A DNA stretch of 64,000 bases from a virus. How positions within the stretch are numbered: the first letter of the stretch is position 1; the number at the start of each line of letters is the position of its first letter. The notes under the pieces were generated by a model. It saw nothing but the letters and a program-made list of their open reading frames with translations. It ran no database searches and had not been told where the DNA came from. Below are positions 47,812 to 56,389 of this stretch, in pieces. The translations under genes were made by a program, and so were the position numbers. The DNA is taken from the IMG/VR virus record IMGVR_UViG_3300039310_000050, positions 1-64,000 of that record. The stretch is one strand, 5' to 3'.

Positions 47812-50471
47812 ACGAAAAATTTATCCATATCTTCTATTTTTTCTGTACTCCACCCAATTGGGTCTAAAATTTTCTCAATTGGATTTATAAAAGTCTTTTC
47901 ATACATTTTTTCATAATCAACATACTTATGCAATCCAAATTCTGGTGGTAATTTACCATTAAAAGCAATTACTTGATCATCAATTGGATTAGGTTGTTTC
48001 AAATATACATACTTGATTCTTTCAGATGATGTAATTGGAGGATATTTTTTCTGCAACTTTTTATCCTCTAAACATTTATTATAAATTAAAACGGCTTTAA
48101 CTCCAATATCTGTTCCTTTTTTATAAGTGTCTGCTTCATCTTCCCATTTTTTTAAATTATTCACTCCTCGAGGGCGGGCAATATCTTCAACTGGTAATTT
48201 CATAAACTTTTGTCGAAATGTTTCTATGAAATCTGCCATTTCAAATTGTGTTCCTGTCATCATAATTTGGACAGCTTTTCTCATTGCATCTCGGCAATAT
48301 TGTGGGGTACTTGATTTAACAAGATCAAATCCCATAATTTTCAATTTAGAAACTCGTTTAGTATTTTTACTTTTACAATCATTACAAGGTGGTGCTTTTT
48401 CAGAAGGACCAGAAAACTCATTATGGCAAGCATTACATTCAAAATAATTATCACCTTCTGAATTCCATACTTGTAAAGCGTAGTGCTTCTTGGATGCCCA
48501 AATGCCGCGGTCTGCTAATACTTCCCGTTTCATACTTAAGATCGGCTTTTCAAGTTTCATCCCATTGATAAGGTCATTTGTAATTTGAGAAAACAATTGA
48601 TCAATCAATGGTTCTAATTTAGTCTTACAAACTTTATCCAAGAAACTAATCAATGTCTCAATATCTGGTTTCTTTCCTTTAAACACATGCTGAATCAATT
48701 TATCCAAACTTACATAAACTGAATCTGTATCTGAATAAATCACAAAATCTAAATTTTCAGTCTTATATAGGTCATTAAAATACCGATTCAATTCACGCGC
48801 AATATATTGGATGATGAATTGCCCAGTCATTGTGACCGCTTCAGCATTGTCCAAATCATACCAACGAAAATAAGGATTTCCATAAGCACCGTAAAGTGAA
48901 TTGAGCAAAATTTTAGTTGCTTTTTGTTTTACATCTAATTTGGAAACCAAATTCTCTAATTCTATTTTTCTCTTTGGATCGGTACATCTTTCTAATTCTT
49001 TTTTAGCTGCTTTCAGATCCGCTTGATATTTCTTCCGTTTAGTAAAAATAGTTTCAACCATGCGACTATAGAAACTTTGTTTCTCCTTACTATAGAAAAC
49101 TCCATTAGAAGCACTAGTACAATTATTACTTGTCGCTCTACCAAAAGCCTCTTCCCATTTATCATTTTCCGCCAACACATCATCAGAATTTAAATTCATT
49201 TTCAGGTCGGTTAATTTAACTTCAGGACCAATATTCAGTACGCGAATAATATTAGGATACAGTGAAGCTACGTCAAACGATACTACACTTTCATAAACTC
49301 CCGGATTAGGTGGTTTAACATATGCACCTACATATTGATCCTTTTTCTCTTGATATTCTTTTTGTGGGATTACAATCTTCTCTTGATGAAGCCAATTAAA
49401 GATCAATACATCCCATGTTCTTACTTGCGCGAGAACATCCATAAAATTCACTTTAGCCAAATAAGCTACATCAACAGTTAACGCAATCAGATTTACTTTC
49501 TTTTCCAATTGTTCAATCAAATTCACATCTTGGATATTATATTCAGTAAACCATTGAAAATCTTTTTCATAAAATTCTTTCATAGTTTCATATTTTTCTC
49601 GCCAATCAACTTTTCCTTCACCTTTCAATTCTGTTTTGGCAATATAATCCAATTTATAATTTTCTCTTGGATCTTTGATATTTTTAACATAGATCTGATA
49701 ATAATCGATTTGAGATATCCCATAAATCTCATAACATTGCCATTCTCTATGATTGAAATCTACTGAAACCGCTTGGACAATTCCCCATGTTGATAATTTC
49801 TTTGCGGTCTTTTCATCAAACAAATTCATTAAACGATTATACAAATATGGGATATCAAAGAATCTTGAATTCCATCCTGTGATAATATCAGGGTCTAATT
49901 TATTCCAGAATTCAAGGAACCCCAAAAGCATTTCTTTTTCACTTTCAAATTCATAATGCTTAATGTTCTTTGATTTTGGAACAAAATGATTCTTCTTATT
50001 ATATTTCTTTCCATCTACGAATGTGAAAACATGGAAGATATCAACATTGAATTCTTTAACAGTCAGAACATTGATTCGTTCACGCGCTATCTTCGCATCA
50101 TCCTGTGTAAATCCTTGTTCGTTCTCATGCTCTAAATCGAGAGAAACAATACAAAGAGCATTCAATGAATATTCAAGGTCATGTTCTGGATATTCTTCAG
50201 CAATAAAACTATATTGAAATTGTGAATTCCCATAGATGGGATACTGATCATTTTCGGCATGATCTTTGATAAATTCCCGCGCTTCTTTGATTTCATTGAA
50301 ATGTATGGGTTCAACCGGATCTCCGACTAATGTATGCCATTCTGAATTAGATTTTCCTGGGACATATAAGGTCGGGTGATATTTTATCCGGTACCGTTTT
50401 CTTTTCCCGTTATCAAATTCCTTTAATAGTACATTTGAACCATAACAACATACATTGGTGTAAAATTTCAT
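47808..50471 (-). CDS. 43: family B DNA polymerase gp43
   Basis: 887 residues, T4 gp43 has 898. 3'-5' exonuclease motifs: IVSLDLEHE, GWNSRFFDIPYL and YNIQDVNLIEQL. Polymerase motifs: SFDVASLYPNIIR (A), ILLNSLYGAYGNPYFRW (B) and VIYSDTDSVYVS (C). An unusual zinc-ribbon-like insertion, CNACHNEF...PPCNDCKSKN, lies around residues 680-710, in the region after motif C. No intein. Start ATG is preceded by AGGAATTC. Confidence 0.95.
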   Translation of the reverse strand: MKFYTNVCCYGSNVLLKEFDNGKRKRYRIKYHPTLYVPGKSNSEWHTLVGDPVEPIHFNEIKEAREFIKDHAENDQYPIYGNSQFQYSFIAEEYPEHDLEYSLNALCIVSLDLEHENEQGFTQDDAKIARERINVLTVKEFNVDIFHVFTFVDGKKYNKKNHFVPKSKNIKHYEFESEKEMLLGFLEFWNKLDPDIITGWNSRFFDIPYLYNRLMNLFDEKTAKKLSTWGIVQAVSVDFNHREWQCYEIYGISQIDYYQIYVKNIKDPRENYKLDYIAKTELKGEGKVDWREKYETMKEFYEKDFQWFTEYNIQDVNLIEQLEKKVNLIALTVDVAYLAKVNFMDVLAQVRTWDVLIFNWLHQEKIVIPQKEYQEKKDQYVGAYVKPPNPGVYESVVSFDVASLYPNIIRVLNIGPEVKLTDLKMNLNSDDVLAENDKWEEAFGRATSNNCTSASNGVFYSKEKQSFYSRMVETIFTKRKKYQADLKAAKKELERCTDPKRKIELENLVSKLDVKQKATKILLNSLYGAYGNPYFRWYDLDNAEAVTMTGQFIIQYIARELNRYFNDLYKTENLDFVIYSDTDSVYVSLDKLIQHVFKGKKPDIETLISFLDKVCKTKLEPLIDQLFSQITNDLINGMKLEKPILSMKREVLADRGIWASKKHYALQVWNSEGDNYFECNACHNEFSGPSEKAPPCNDCKSKNTKRVSKLKIMGFDLVKSSTPQYCRDAMRKAVQIMMTGTQFEMADFIETFRQKFMKLPVEDIARPRGVNNLKKWEDEADTYKKGTDIGVKAVLIYNKCLEDKKLQKKYPPITSSERIKYVYLKQPNPIDDQVIAFNGKLPPEFGLHKYVDYEKMYEKTFINPIEKILDPIGWSTEKIEDMDKFFV

Positions 50472-50503
50472 AATGAATTCCTAAAACATTTATATCCTTT
50501 ATG

Positions 50504-51097
50504 TTATTTGTGTTTTCCTTCCGAAACTTTATACATACAATCATAATTGAGTTTATGAATCTTACAAAATTTATATAAATTATTAACAATTCGCATTTTA
50601 AAATCCGGATAAACTATTTTCCAATTTTTGGAATGTAATTCAGAATTTTGTTTTAGAAATCTTTTGGAACGCTTAAGTCCTAATTGATTATTTGGCTTAC
50701 CAATTTTAGATTCCGATAAATGTATCTTATGTTCTTCTGATTTCTTTTTTCCAGAAAGAGATTTTGATATTTTTATATTTGTCTTTTTGGAATTTTTTCC
50801 ATGACCACCTCCACCAACAGTATAATTATAACCGTGTTTATAGGTATCAAAATAAAATATACAAAGTATTTCCAAATTTAAGGCTTCTTTTAAAGTAGGA
50901 ATATTATCAATTAAAATTTGGTGAATCCATTGATTTTCTTTTGTATATTTTCTTATAGCGTAATCTATTTTCAATTTATGGTTTTCATTTTTAGAGTGTT
51001 TAATTTCTTCTTTCCAACGGACCATCATTGGTTTATAAGTATATCCAATATATGCTTTCTTGGAAATTTTACAAGTATGTTTATAAATTAGATACAT
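50504..51097 (-). CDS. GIY-YIG homing endonuclease
   Basis: 197 residues. YLIYKHTCKISKKAYIGYTY gives the GIY-YIG core, MVRWKEEIKH the Arg and ALNLEILCIFYFDTYKHG the Glu. Two NUMOD3-like repeats (ISKSLSGKKKSEE, LSESKIGKPNN) and an end YKFCKIHKLNYDCMYKVSEG follow. It sits immediately upstream of the polymerase gene, separating it from the endolysin. Confidence 0.88.
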   Translation of the reverse strand: MYLIYKHTCKISKKAYIGYTYKPMMVRWKEEIKHSKNENHKLKIDYAIRKYTKENQWIHQILIDNIPTLKEALNLEILCIFYFDTYKHGYNYTVGGGGHGKNSKKTNIKISKSLSGKKKSEEHKIHLSESKIGKPNNQLGLKRSKRFLKQNSELHSKNWKIVYPDFKMRIVNNLYKFCKIHKLNYDCMYKVSEGKHK

Positions 51098-51111
51098 AGC
51101 TCTATTTACAT

Positions 51112-51141
51112 ATTATATCATAATTTGCTATTGTTTGTCAA
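51112..51141 (-). promoter_or_regulatory. sigma70-type promoter for GIY-YIG/polymerase
   Basis: TTGACA, 18 nt, TATAAT; 14 nt to the GIY-YIG ATG. Abuts the late promoter of the divergent endolysin gene. Confidence 0.75.
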
Positions 51142-51149
51142 TATAAATA
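51142..51149 (+). promoter_or_regulatory. T4-type late promoter for endolysin
   Basis: An exact TATAAATA 5 nt before the endolysin ATG; predicts a leaderless late mRNA. Confidence 0.75.
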
Positions 51150-51154
51150 TTAAC

Positions 51155-51601
51155 ATGAACGTATCACAAAATGGATTAAACCGAATCGAACATTCTGAAG
51201 GATTTGTCGATCATGCTTATCCCGATGCAGGTGGATTATCTATTGGATATGGCACAAATCTTAATACACCAGAATTACTTGCCAAATATAATGTACCCGG
51301 AGTGACCATCACTCAAGCGGAAGCTGTGGAACTAATGATGGTTAAAATTGCGGCTATTGAGGCCGCATTCGCTGCGAGTATTATTGTTCCACTCACACAG
51401 AACCAATATGATGCTTTAGCCAGTTTTACTTATAATATGGGTATAGCATCTTTTGAAACATCTACTTTATTGAAACTTCTAAATCAGAAAAATTACCAAG
51501 GTGCTGCGGATCAATTATTGCGTTGGGTATATTCTCAAGGTAAAGTGAGTACTGGACTAACTTACCGCAGACAAGAGGAAAGAACTTTGTTTCTTACTTA
51601 A
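51155..51601 (+). CDS. e: endolysin, T4-lysozyme family (GH24)
   Basis: 148 residues. LNRIEHSEGFVDHAYPDAGG then LSIGYGTNL follows the E...D...T/S catalytic arrangement of T4 lysozyme (Glu in EHSEG, Asp in YPDAG). Later NQYDALASFTYNMGIASF and GLTYRRQEERTLF are family marks. No signal peptide, so it needs a holin; the two-helix gene at 62981-63163 is a candidate. The only plus-strand gene in the region. Confidence 0.9.
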   Translation: MNVSQNGLNRIEHSEGFVDHAYPDAGGLSIGYGTNLNTPELLAKYNVPGVTITQAEAVELMMVKIAAIEAAFAASIIVPLTQNQYDALASFTYNMGIASFETSTLLKLLNQKNYQGAADQLLRWVYSQGKVSTGLTYRRQEERTLFLT

Positions 51602-51734
51602 CCTGTTCTAAAACTTTAGCAACAATTTCCTTATCAATCTCTTCCATAATAGATTCTGGAGAAATTCCAAAGAAATGCATTATACCTTCAGGAACTTCTT
51701 GAAAATTAGAATTAACATATACAAGATGGATCAT
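51594..51734 (-). CDS. 46-aa hypothetical protein
   Basis: MIHLVYVNSNFQEVPEGIMH then FFGISPESIMEEIDKEIVAK. ATG overlaps the dUTPase stop (TAATG), and the gene overlaps the convergent endolysin by 8 nt. Unknown function. Confidence 0.5.
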   Translation of the reverse strand: MIHLVYVNSNFQEVPEGIMHFFGISPESIMEEIDKEIVAKVLEQVK

Positions 51735-52258
51735 TAAAATATTCCAGTTGAATTAAATCCACCTGTTCTTTGAGTTTTCTTACCAGGTGGTTGGTAAAGT
51801 TCTTCCAAAACACTATGGATTTTACGTTCTAATTTCGCTTGTGCTATACGTTCTCCATTTTGAATGGTAATAGAATTTTCTGTAGTATTCATTACACAAA
51901 TAAAAAGTTCATTTACATAATCCCAATCAATGATCCCAGTTGAATTACAAAGGATTAATCCCGTTTTAAAAGCAGTCCCACCACGCAGATTTACATCAAC
52001 TCTATATCCTTCAGGTATATCAAGAATTAAACCAGTAGGAATTTTATAACGCCAGTTTGGCCATAAAATCAATTCAGGATTTATAAGTGGTACATATTGA
52101 AATGCAACTTCATTATTATCTCTATAACATTCAATTGAAGATCCATCTAAAAATACCCGCAAATCAAAAGCGGCCGCCCCATCAGTGGCATATGTAGGTA
52201 TTTGAACTTCTTTGGATAATCTATAAAATTTCAAAATATTATTTACATTTTCTAGCAT
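51734..52258 (-). CDS. dut: dUTPase (trimeric)
   Basis: 174 residues with the five dUTPase motifs: GAAAFDLRVFL (1), RGGTAFKTGL (2), CNSTGIIDWDYVNELFICVM (3), GERIAQAKLE (4) and RTGGFNSTG (5). Hydrolyses dUTP to dUMP, preventing uracil in DNA. An insertion between motifs 1 and 2 makes it slightly longer than usual. Starts inside the end of the upstream gene. Confidence 0.93.
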   Translation of the reverse strand: MLENVNNILKFYRLSKEVQIPTYATDGAAAFDLRVFLDGSSIECYRDNNEVAFQYVPLINPELILWPNWRYKIPTGLILDIPEGYRVDVNLRGGTAFKTGLILCNSTGIIDWDYVNELFICVMNTTENSITIQNGERIAQAKLERKIHSVLEELYQPPGKKTQRTGGFNSTGIF

Positions 52259-52592
52259 TCACCTTTTTTTCAACTTCCTTTTTATCTTTTTTAACTTTAG
52301 CTTTTTTACGGGAAGCTTCCATTCTAGCATCACAATCTGCAATAGCTTCTTGAACTGCTAATTTAGCAGAATATAGACTAATATATGATCCAAATTCTTC
52401 ATCATTTACTTCTACTTCCCAAATAAAATTTTCATCTCCATCTTCATCATCATAACTAGTGAAGACTATAGCCAATACTTTGTTATTTTCATCAACAAGC
52501 GAATGGCATTGTTTATTAACTCGGATCCACTGAGTAGTTTCTAACATAGGAAATCCTTTTTTATTTCGGATTCCATAATCTAATTCTGTCAT
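52239..52592 (-). CDS. hypothetical protein, 117 aa
   Basis: Acidic middle part (SYDDEDGDENFIWEVEVND) and strongly basic C-terminus (RKKAKVKKDKKEVEKKVNAR). A second Met (residue 16) is possible as start. Unknown function. Confidence 0.55.
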   Translation of the reverse strand: MTELDYGIRNKKGFPMLETTQWIRVNKQCHSLVDENNKVLAIVFTSYDDEDGDENFIWEVEVNDEEFGSYISLYSAKLAVQEAIADCDARMEASRKKAKVKKDKKEVEKKVNARKCK

Positions 52593-52610
52593 TCAATTAT
52601 CCTCAAAATA

Positions 52611-53396
52611 TTATGGTCGGGATGAAAGAAATGATGCTCCTGTTAAAGCAATACTTGTTACTGGATTTAAATTTCGATAAATTACTGCCGCATTTAACCC
52701 ATAACCGATAAGCCGGTCATACCATTTAGGATTAGTCAATCTTCTAAAATTCCCTGTAATCGCATCTACATTATTTGTAATACTTCCAGCATCTTTCATC
52801 AAACTTGGAAAACCTGCATTAAAAGTTTTTGTCATATCACTAATATCACGCCCTGTATAACGGAAATTAGCTAATACATCTGTTGTCATGTTTTGCCAAC
52901 ATAAACCATTTGTAGTACAATCTGTTTGTTGATTAAATCTTTCCCCAACTTGTGCCGGAAGAGCAGCATATACTGTTGTCACTTGATCTATATTTTTATT
53001 TAATTCCGTTTCCTGTTCATTCAAATTTGCATTAAAAGTACCTAATTGCGTATTAACATTTGCTGATAAAATATCTACCGTTTCCGTAAATTTATCCACA
53101 CGGGCGAATACATCGGTTTTAAAACTCTGTTTAGGTCCTAATAAAGCGTCCTGGATATTCCCAACTCTCTTATCCGTTTTATCAAATAATTGCGTAGTCA
53201 ATTCCTGAAAACTATCAGCACGTTTATTTACCAATGCAATTGTATCTGTTCTTAATACATTCATTTGTATTGTAGCATTATTTTGTAAGGAAGTCAACTG
53301 AGAATTGATAATAAATGGGAGAGTAAAAAATGCACCTGCTATGGCACAATACATTAGAATTTTAGAATATATTAAAAGCCTTTTTTCTACTAACAT
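52611..53396 (-). CDS. membrane-anchored coiled-coil protein
   Basis: 261 residues. One transmembrane helix near the N-terminus (ILMYCAIAGAFFTLPFII), then a long helical region with heptad-like repeats (VDILSANVNTQLGTFNANLN, EQETELNKNIDQ), and a hydrophobic C-terminal end. Could be a spanin-like, virion or envelope protein; undetermined. Confidence 0.55.
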   Translation of the reverse strand: MLVEKRLLIYSKILMYCAIAGAFFTLPFIINSQLTSLQNNATIQMNVLRTDTIALVNKRADSFQELTTQLFDKTDKRVGNIQDALLGPKQSFKTDVFARVDKFTETVDILSANVNTQLGTFNANLNEQETELNKNIDQVTTVYAALPAQVGERFNQQTDCTTNGLCWQNMTTDVLANFRYTGRDISDMTKTFNAGFPSLMKDAGSITNNVDAITGNFRRLTNPKWYDRLIGYGLNAAVIYRNLNPVTSIALTGASFLSSRP

Positions 53397-53713
53397 GAAA
53401 AATTTCCTCCAAATAGGAGAGATAATTCATTATCATTAGTGCAATGAATTGCCGCACCCACCAATCTTCCATTTTTAAAAGCATAGATATCTGGCAAATT
53501 CCTAACAGAGAATTTTTCAACCAATTCTCTTTCAGTATCATAATCAACTGAATAAACTTTAACAATATGTAAATTGGATTCATTCACCGTTTCTAAATAA
53601 TTACGTGTTTGAATTCCTATAGTATCCCAAGTAGCTGTAAAATATACAATAACTGGGCATAAAGCTTCAATAACTTTAGATTGGAAATCTTTAAATGTAA
53701 GATTTTCTATCAT
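53390..53713 (-). CDS. thioredoxin-fold protein lacking CxxC
   Basis: 107 residues. CPVIVYFTATWDTIGIQTRN occupies the place of the thioredoxin active site, with WDTIG instead of WCGPC; LVEKFSVRNLPDIYAFKNGR matches the cis-Pro strand (usually ...TxPT...FK.G). The fold is likely kept, but disulfide reductase activity is not expected. It might serve as a structural partner. Overlaps the coiled-coil gene by 7 nt. Confidence 0.7.
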   Translation of the reverse strand: MIENLTFKDFQSKVIEALCPVIVYFTATWDTIGIQTRNYLETVNESNLHIVKVYSVDYDTERELVEKFSVRNLPDIYAFKNGRLVGAAIHCTNDNELSLLFGGNFSC

Positions 53714-54177
53714 TATAACCTCGATATTTCATTAACAATATCTGTTAAGAAATGTTGATAATCGGCATGTGGTTTAATACCGTATCTTTGGCAAGTTACA
53801 TCAATATTATCAAATCGAAAATATGATGGAGGACAATATACTATCACTTCTTTATGACTACCTAAACACTGTCCTAATTCTAAAAGTGAAATTGGACTTT
53901 GTTTAGATGGATCAAAATAGAAAACTACAATAGTCGCTAATTTAATTGCCTCTTGTTCCCAAGTAATTTGTTTACGTAATTGAGATCCGCCAAGATTAGG
54001 ATTCCAATTCTTCCGGCGAGGATTAAGAACCACAATATAATCGAAACGATCTAATTCTTTGGCTAATTTATCTTGCCAATCGATAGCAGTCCCATTAGCA
54101 ATAGATCCAGCCAGAAAAATACTAAATCTATTATTAGCTATTCCAAATTCGTGTGGTGCTTCTATTACTGTGGCCAT
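53713..54177 (-). CDS. nucleoside 2-deoxyribosyltransferase-like
   Basis: 154 residues. SIFLAGSIANGTAIDWQDKL, VVLNPRRKNWNP, QITWEQEAIKLATIVVFYFD and SPISLLELGQCLGSHKEVIV carry the GSI, D/E and SLLELG motifs of the deoxyribosyltransferase family. Role in nucleotide salvage or in modified nucleosides. 1-nt overlap with the thioredoxin-like gene. Confidence 0.85.
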   Translation of the reverse strand: MATVIEAPHEFGIANNRFSIFLAGSIANGTAIDWQDKLAKELDRFDYIVVLNPRRKNWNPNLGGSQLRKQITWEQEAIKLATIVVFYFDPSKQSPISLLELGQCLGSHKEVIVYCPPSYFRFDNIDVTCQRYGIKPHADYQHFLTDIVNEISRL

Positions 54178-54188
54178 TTTATTCCTTT

Positions 54189-54264
54189 TGGCAGGGGTGG
54201 GGAGACTCGAACTCCCGTCTTACAGTTTTGGAGACTGCCATCCTTCCCATTAAACGACACCCCT
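54189..54264 (-). tRNA. tRNA-Trp (CCA)
   Basis: Acceptor AGGGGTG/CACCCCT, encoded CCA, anticodon loop CTCCAAA. Confidence 0.95.
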
Positions 54265-54282
54265 ATTAGTGGCGTTATACAA

Positions 54283-54567
54283 TTATTTATCGCTTTCTAA
54301 TTCTAATAAAATATCATTAGGGATATTATCTTTAGACAAAATCATAAATGGTGCCACAAAAAGAGTTACTGTTTTTACTTTCCAAGTTTTTGCTCTTCCA
54401 ATTCTATAATCCCATTTATCTTCTATACGAGCCCGAATAGAAATATTACCATTTTCTGTAATGTTGACAACTCTTCCAACTCTTAAATGTGTTCCTTTAT
54501 ATTTACTAGAAGTGGGAGCAGCGATATAATCTCCAATTTTAATTTCACGTTCAAAAATATCTTTCAT
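54283..54567 (-). CDS. KOW/SH3-like small protein, 94 aa
   Basis: IKIGDYIAAPTSSKYKGTHL and RVGRVVNITENGNISIRARI look like a small beta barrel; WDYRIGRAKTWKVKTVTLF follows. Phages commonly carry such SH3-like proteins. 4-nt overlap with the glycosyltransferase-like gene. Confidence 0.55.
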   Translation of the reverse strand: MKDIFEREIKIGDYIAAPTSSKYKGTHLRVGRVVNITENGNISIRARIEDKWDYRIGRAKTWKVKTVTLFVAPFMILSKDNIPNDILLELESDK

Positions 54568-55436
54568 ACTTTTATAATTTTTCCTTTTGAGAAAATAGCA
54601 GCTAAATCCGATAAATTACCAGCATTCTTAACCAAAATACTGGCCATAGAAAACATAACCATCATTGTTATTACCTTTAGTGCCTTTTCATATCCGGATT
54701 GTGGATTAACACAATCGGATATAATATGCATATCAATCGGTGCATGAGGTGGTACTCTATAAAATTCATCCATAATTATTATTTGCGGAAATTGTTTCTG
54801 CATTTTTTCAGCAATTATCTGTTCTTCTGGTTGAAACCAAATTTTATATGTTGGATGTTCTATTAATAAATTCTCTAAAATACCAAAATAATCTTCAATT
54901 GAAACCAATTTCAAACCAGGATTAATTCGTAAATCATTAAATTTATTTGTTCCTCTGTGAGAAACCGCTATTGTTTCTTCTGGAATTAAATTATACCTTT
55001 TAAAAAGTATATTTGCATACTGTTGTACACTTGGACTCCATTTTACAAGTCGTGGTACAATTTCCCTTAATAATTCCATTTCAGATACATTATAAACATC
55101 AATACGACCTAATGTTAAAAGATCATTCAACTTTCGCATATATTCACCCATACCAATAGGGTATGGATATACTTGCGGCCAAATATCATGTGGATTATCT
55201 AAGACTTCATCTAATTCTACTAACGGTTGTTCAAAAAACCAATCCCAAACATTTGGTCCTAATAATATAGGAGCATTTGAATCTTTATATAAACCAATTG
55301 TAGATCCTCGGCGCCAATCAACGGCCGCTTTAATTCCACACAATTCAGCATTTCGGAGCATCAATACATAATTCAATATATGAAATGCTAATGGTGATTC
55401 ATCATCGCTATCACATTGGATTAATGCATAACTCAT
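54564..55436 (-). CDS. putative glycosyltransferase (fucosyltransferase-like)
   Basis: 290 residues. AFHILNYVLMLRNAELCGIK, VWDWFFEQP, AVSHRGTNKFND (compare V-H-x-R-R/G-T-D/K of GT23/NodZ-like enzymes), and YKIWFQPEEQIIAEKM then VKVITMMVMFSMASILV. The GT-B-like pattern suggests transfer of a sugar to DNA or virion proteins. Evidence is moderate: motif order fits, but no search was possible. Confidence 0.45.
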   Translation of the reverse strand: MSYALIQCDSDDESPLAFHILNYVLMLRNAELCGIKAAVDWRRGSTIGLYKDSNAPILLGPNVWDWFFEQPLVELDEVLDNPHDIWPQVYPYPIGMGEYMRKLNDLLTLGRIDVYNVSEMELLREIVPRLVKWSPSVQQYANILFKRYNLIPEETIAVSHRGTNKFNDLRINPGLKLVSIEDYFGILENLLIEHPTYKIWFQPEEQIIAEKMQKQFPQIIIMDEFYRVPPHAPIDMHIISDCVNPQSGYEKALKVITMMVMFSMASILVKNAGNLSDLAAIFSKGKIIKV

Positions 55437-55585
55437 GGTTTAAATTCCGTATCTTTAATAGAACAATTTGAGATTCTTTCTACTGGAAGAAGTCTTTCAA
55501 TAAAATCACAAGCTTCCTCATAAGTATCAGTAGAAACCAATTTCTTTTTAGATTCATAAATAATAAAACGTTTAGTTTTATTCAT
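55433..55585 (-). CDS. 50-aa hypothetical protein
   Basis: MNKTKRFIIYESKKKLVSTD then TYEEACDFIERLLPVERISN. TGA overlaps the next ATG (ATGA). Looks like a small alpha/beta protein; unknown. Confidence 0.5.
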   Translation of the reverse strand: MNKTKRFIIYESKKKLVSTDTYEEACDFIERLLPVERISNCSIKDTEFKP

Positions 55586-55838
55586 TTTTAAGATTTTCCA
55601 AATAAGATCTTTGTTCTAAAAGTTCTTTTCTTTCATCTGCCAAAACCACTAATATAGAACAATCTATACCATATTTTTTCAAATTATCAAGTATATCTTT
55701 CCAATTACTACAGCTTATTGATTCTAATTTATCAGAAATATCTTTCAACATATAAGCAATATCATTAAATTTTCTTGTATTATCTTCTATTTTTCTTGCT
55801 ACTTCTTTTTCTTTTTTAAAATATTCTTTTACTTCCAT
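55578..55838 (-). CDS. helical protein, 86 aa
   Basis: From MEVKEYFKKEKEVARKIEDN with GGAGGGGAAATTTT upstream. Mostly helical with a short beta segment. The longer frame upstream is the antisense of tRNA-Leu and is discarded. Unknown function. Confidence 0.55.
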   Translation of the reverse strand: MEVKEYFKKEKEVARKIEDNTRKFNDIAYMLKDISDKLESISCSNWKDILDNLKKYGIDCSILVVLADERKELLEQRSYLENLKNE

Positions 55839-55863
55839 AAAATTTCCCCTCCCTTCAAAAATT

Positions 55864-55940
55864 TGGTAGCCCGAGAGGGATTCGAACCCACAAAAAATAG
55901 CTCCTAAGGCTACCGCGTCTGCCAATTTCGCCACCGGGCC
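55864..55940 (-). tRNA. tRNA-Leu (UAG)
   Basis: Anticodon stem GTAGC/GCTAT with loop CTTAGGA gives UAG; D-arm GCGAAATTGGCAGACGC is typical of Leu. The variable arm is unusually short for a leucine tRNA. CCA encoded. Confidence 0.88.
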
Positions 55941-55952
55941 AATTTTACTTTT

Positions 55953-56231
55953 CTATAATACTTCCAAAACTGGTTTAGAAATTATTTTAACTTCTTTTAC
56001 CAATTTATAAATACCAAAAATCACTTCTCCATCACCACTATTATTGCGTAATTGTTCATTTAGAAATTCAGTATCTTGTAAATCTTTTTCATTTGAAGAT
56101 ACTATATTTTCATCAATATCACTATATATTAACGTATTTTCCGTTTTATTTCCCTTTCTTTGGTGTAGTAACCAAAACTGCTGAAGGATTAGCAGATAAT
56201 TTATAAGTTCTAACCAATTCATAAACTCCAA
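55953..56231 (-). CDS. small protein, paralog of the next gene, start uncertain
   Basis: The C-terminal part GEVIFGIYKLVKEVKIISKP parallels GQEILVGVYELVRTYKLSAN of the 56146 protein, so the two are likely duplicates. The only ATGs of this frame (56231, 56222) lie deep inside the upstream gene; the coding-like part (KTENTLIYSDIDENI onward) starts after the 56146 stop with no ATG, GTG or TTG. Translation may use ATT or a coupled start. Confidence 0.45.
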   Translation of the reverse strand: MEFMNWLELINYLLILQQFWLLHQRKGNKTENTLIYSDIDENIVSSNEKDLQDTEFLNEQLRNNSGDGEVIFGIYKLVKEVKIISKPVLEVL

Positions 56232-56373
56232 CTAAAATTTCTTGTCCTTCATTAAAATTACTAAGGACATCTTCAACATACTCCTTTTGTTTTACATCAG
56301 ATTCCTTAGTATCCAGATCAAAAGAATCCTTTCCTTCAACAACAACAATCGTTTTTAGTAAATTATGTGACAT
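56146..56373 (-). CDS. small protein, 75 aa
   Basis: MSHNLLKTIVVVEGKDSFDL start; beta-rich C-terminus ILVGVYELVRTYKLSANPSA. AGAGAAAAA upstream. Related to the downstream 55953 frame. Unknown function. Confidence 0.55.
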   Translation of the reverse strand: MSHNLLKTIVVVEGKDSFDLDTKESDVKQKEYVEDVLSNFNEGQEILVGVYELVRTYKLSANPSAVLVTTPKKGK

Positions 56374-56389
56374 TTTTTTTCTCTCTTTT

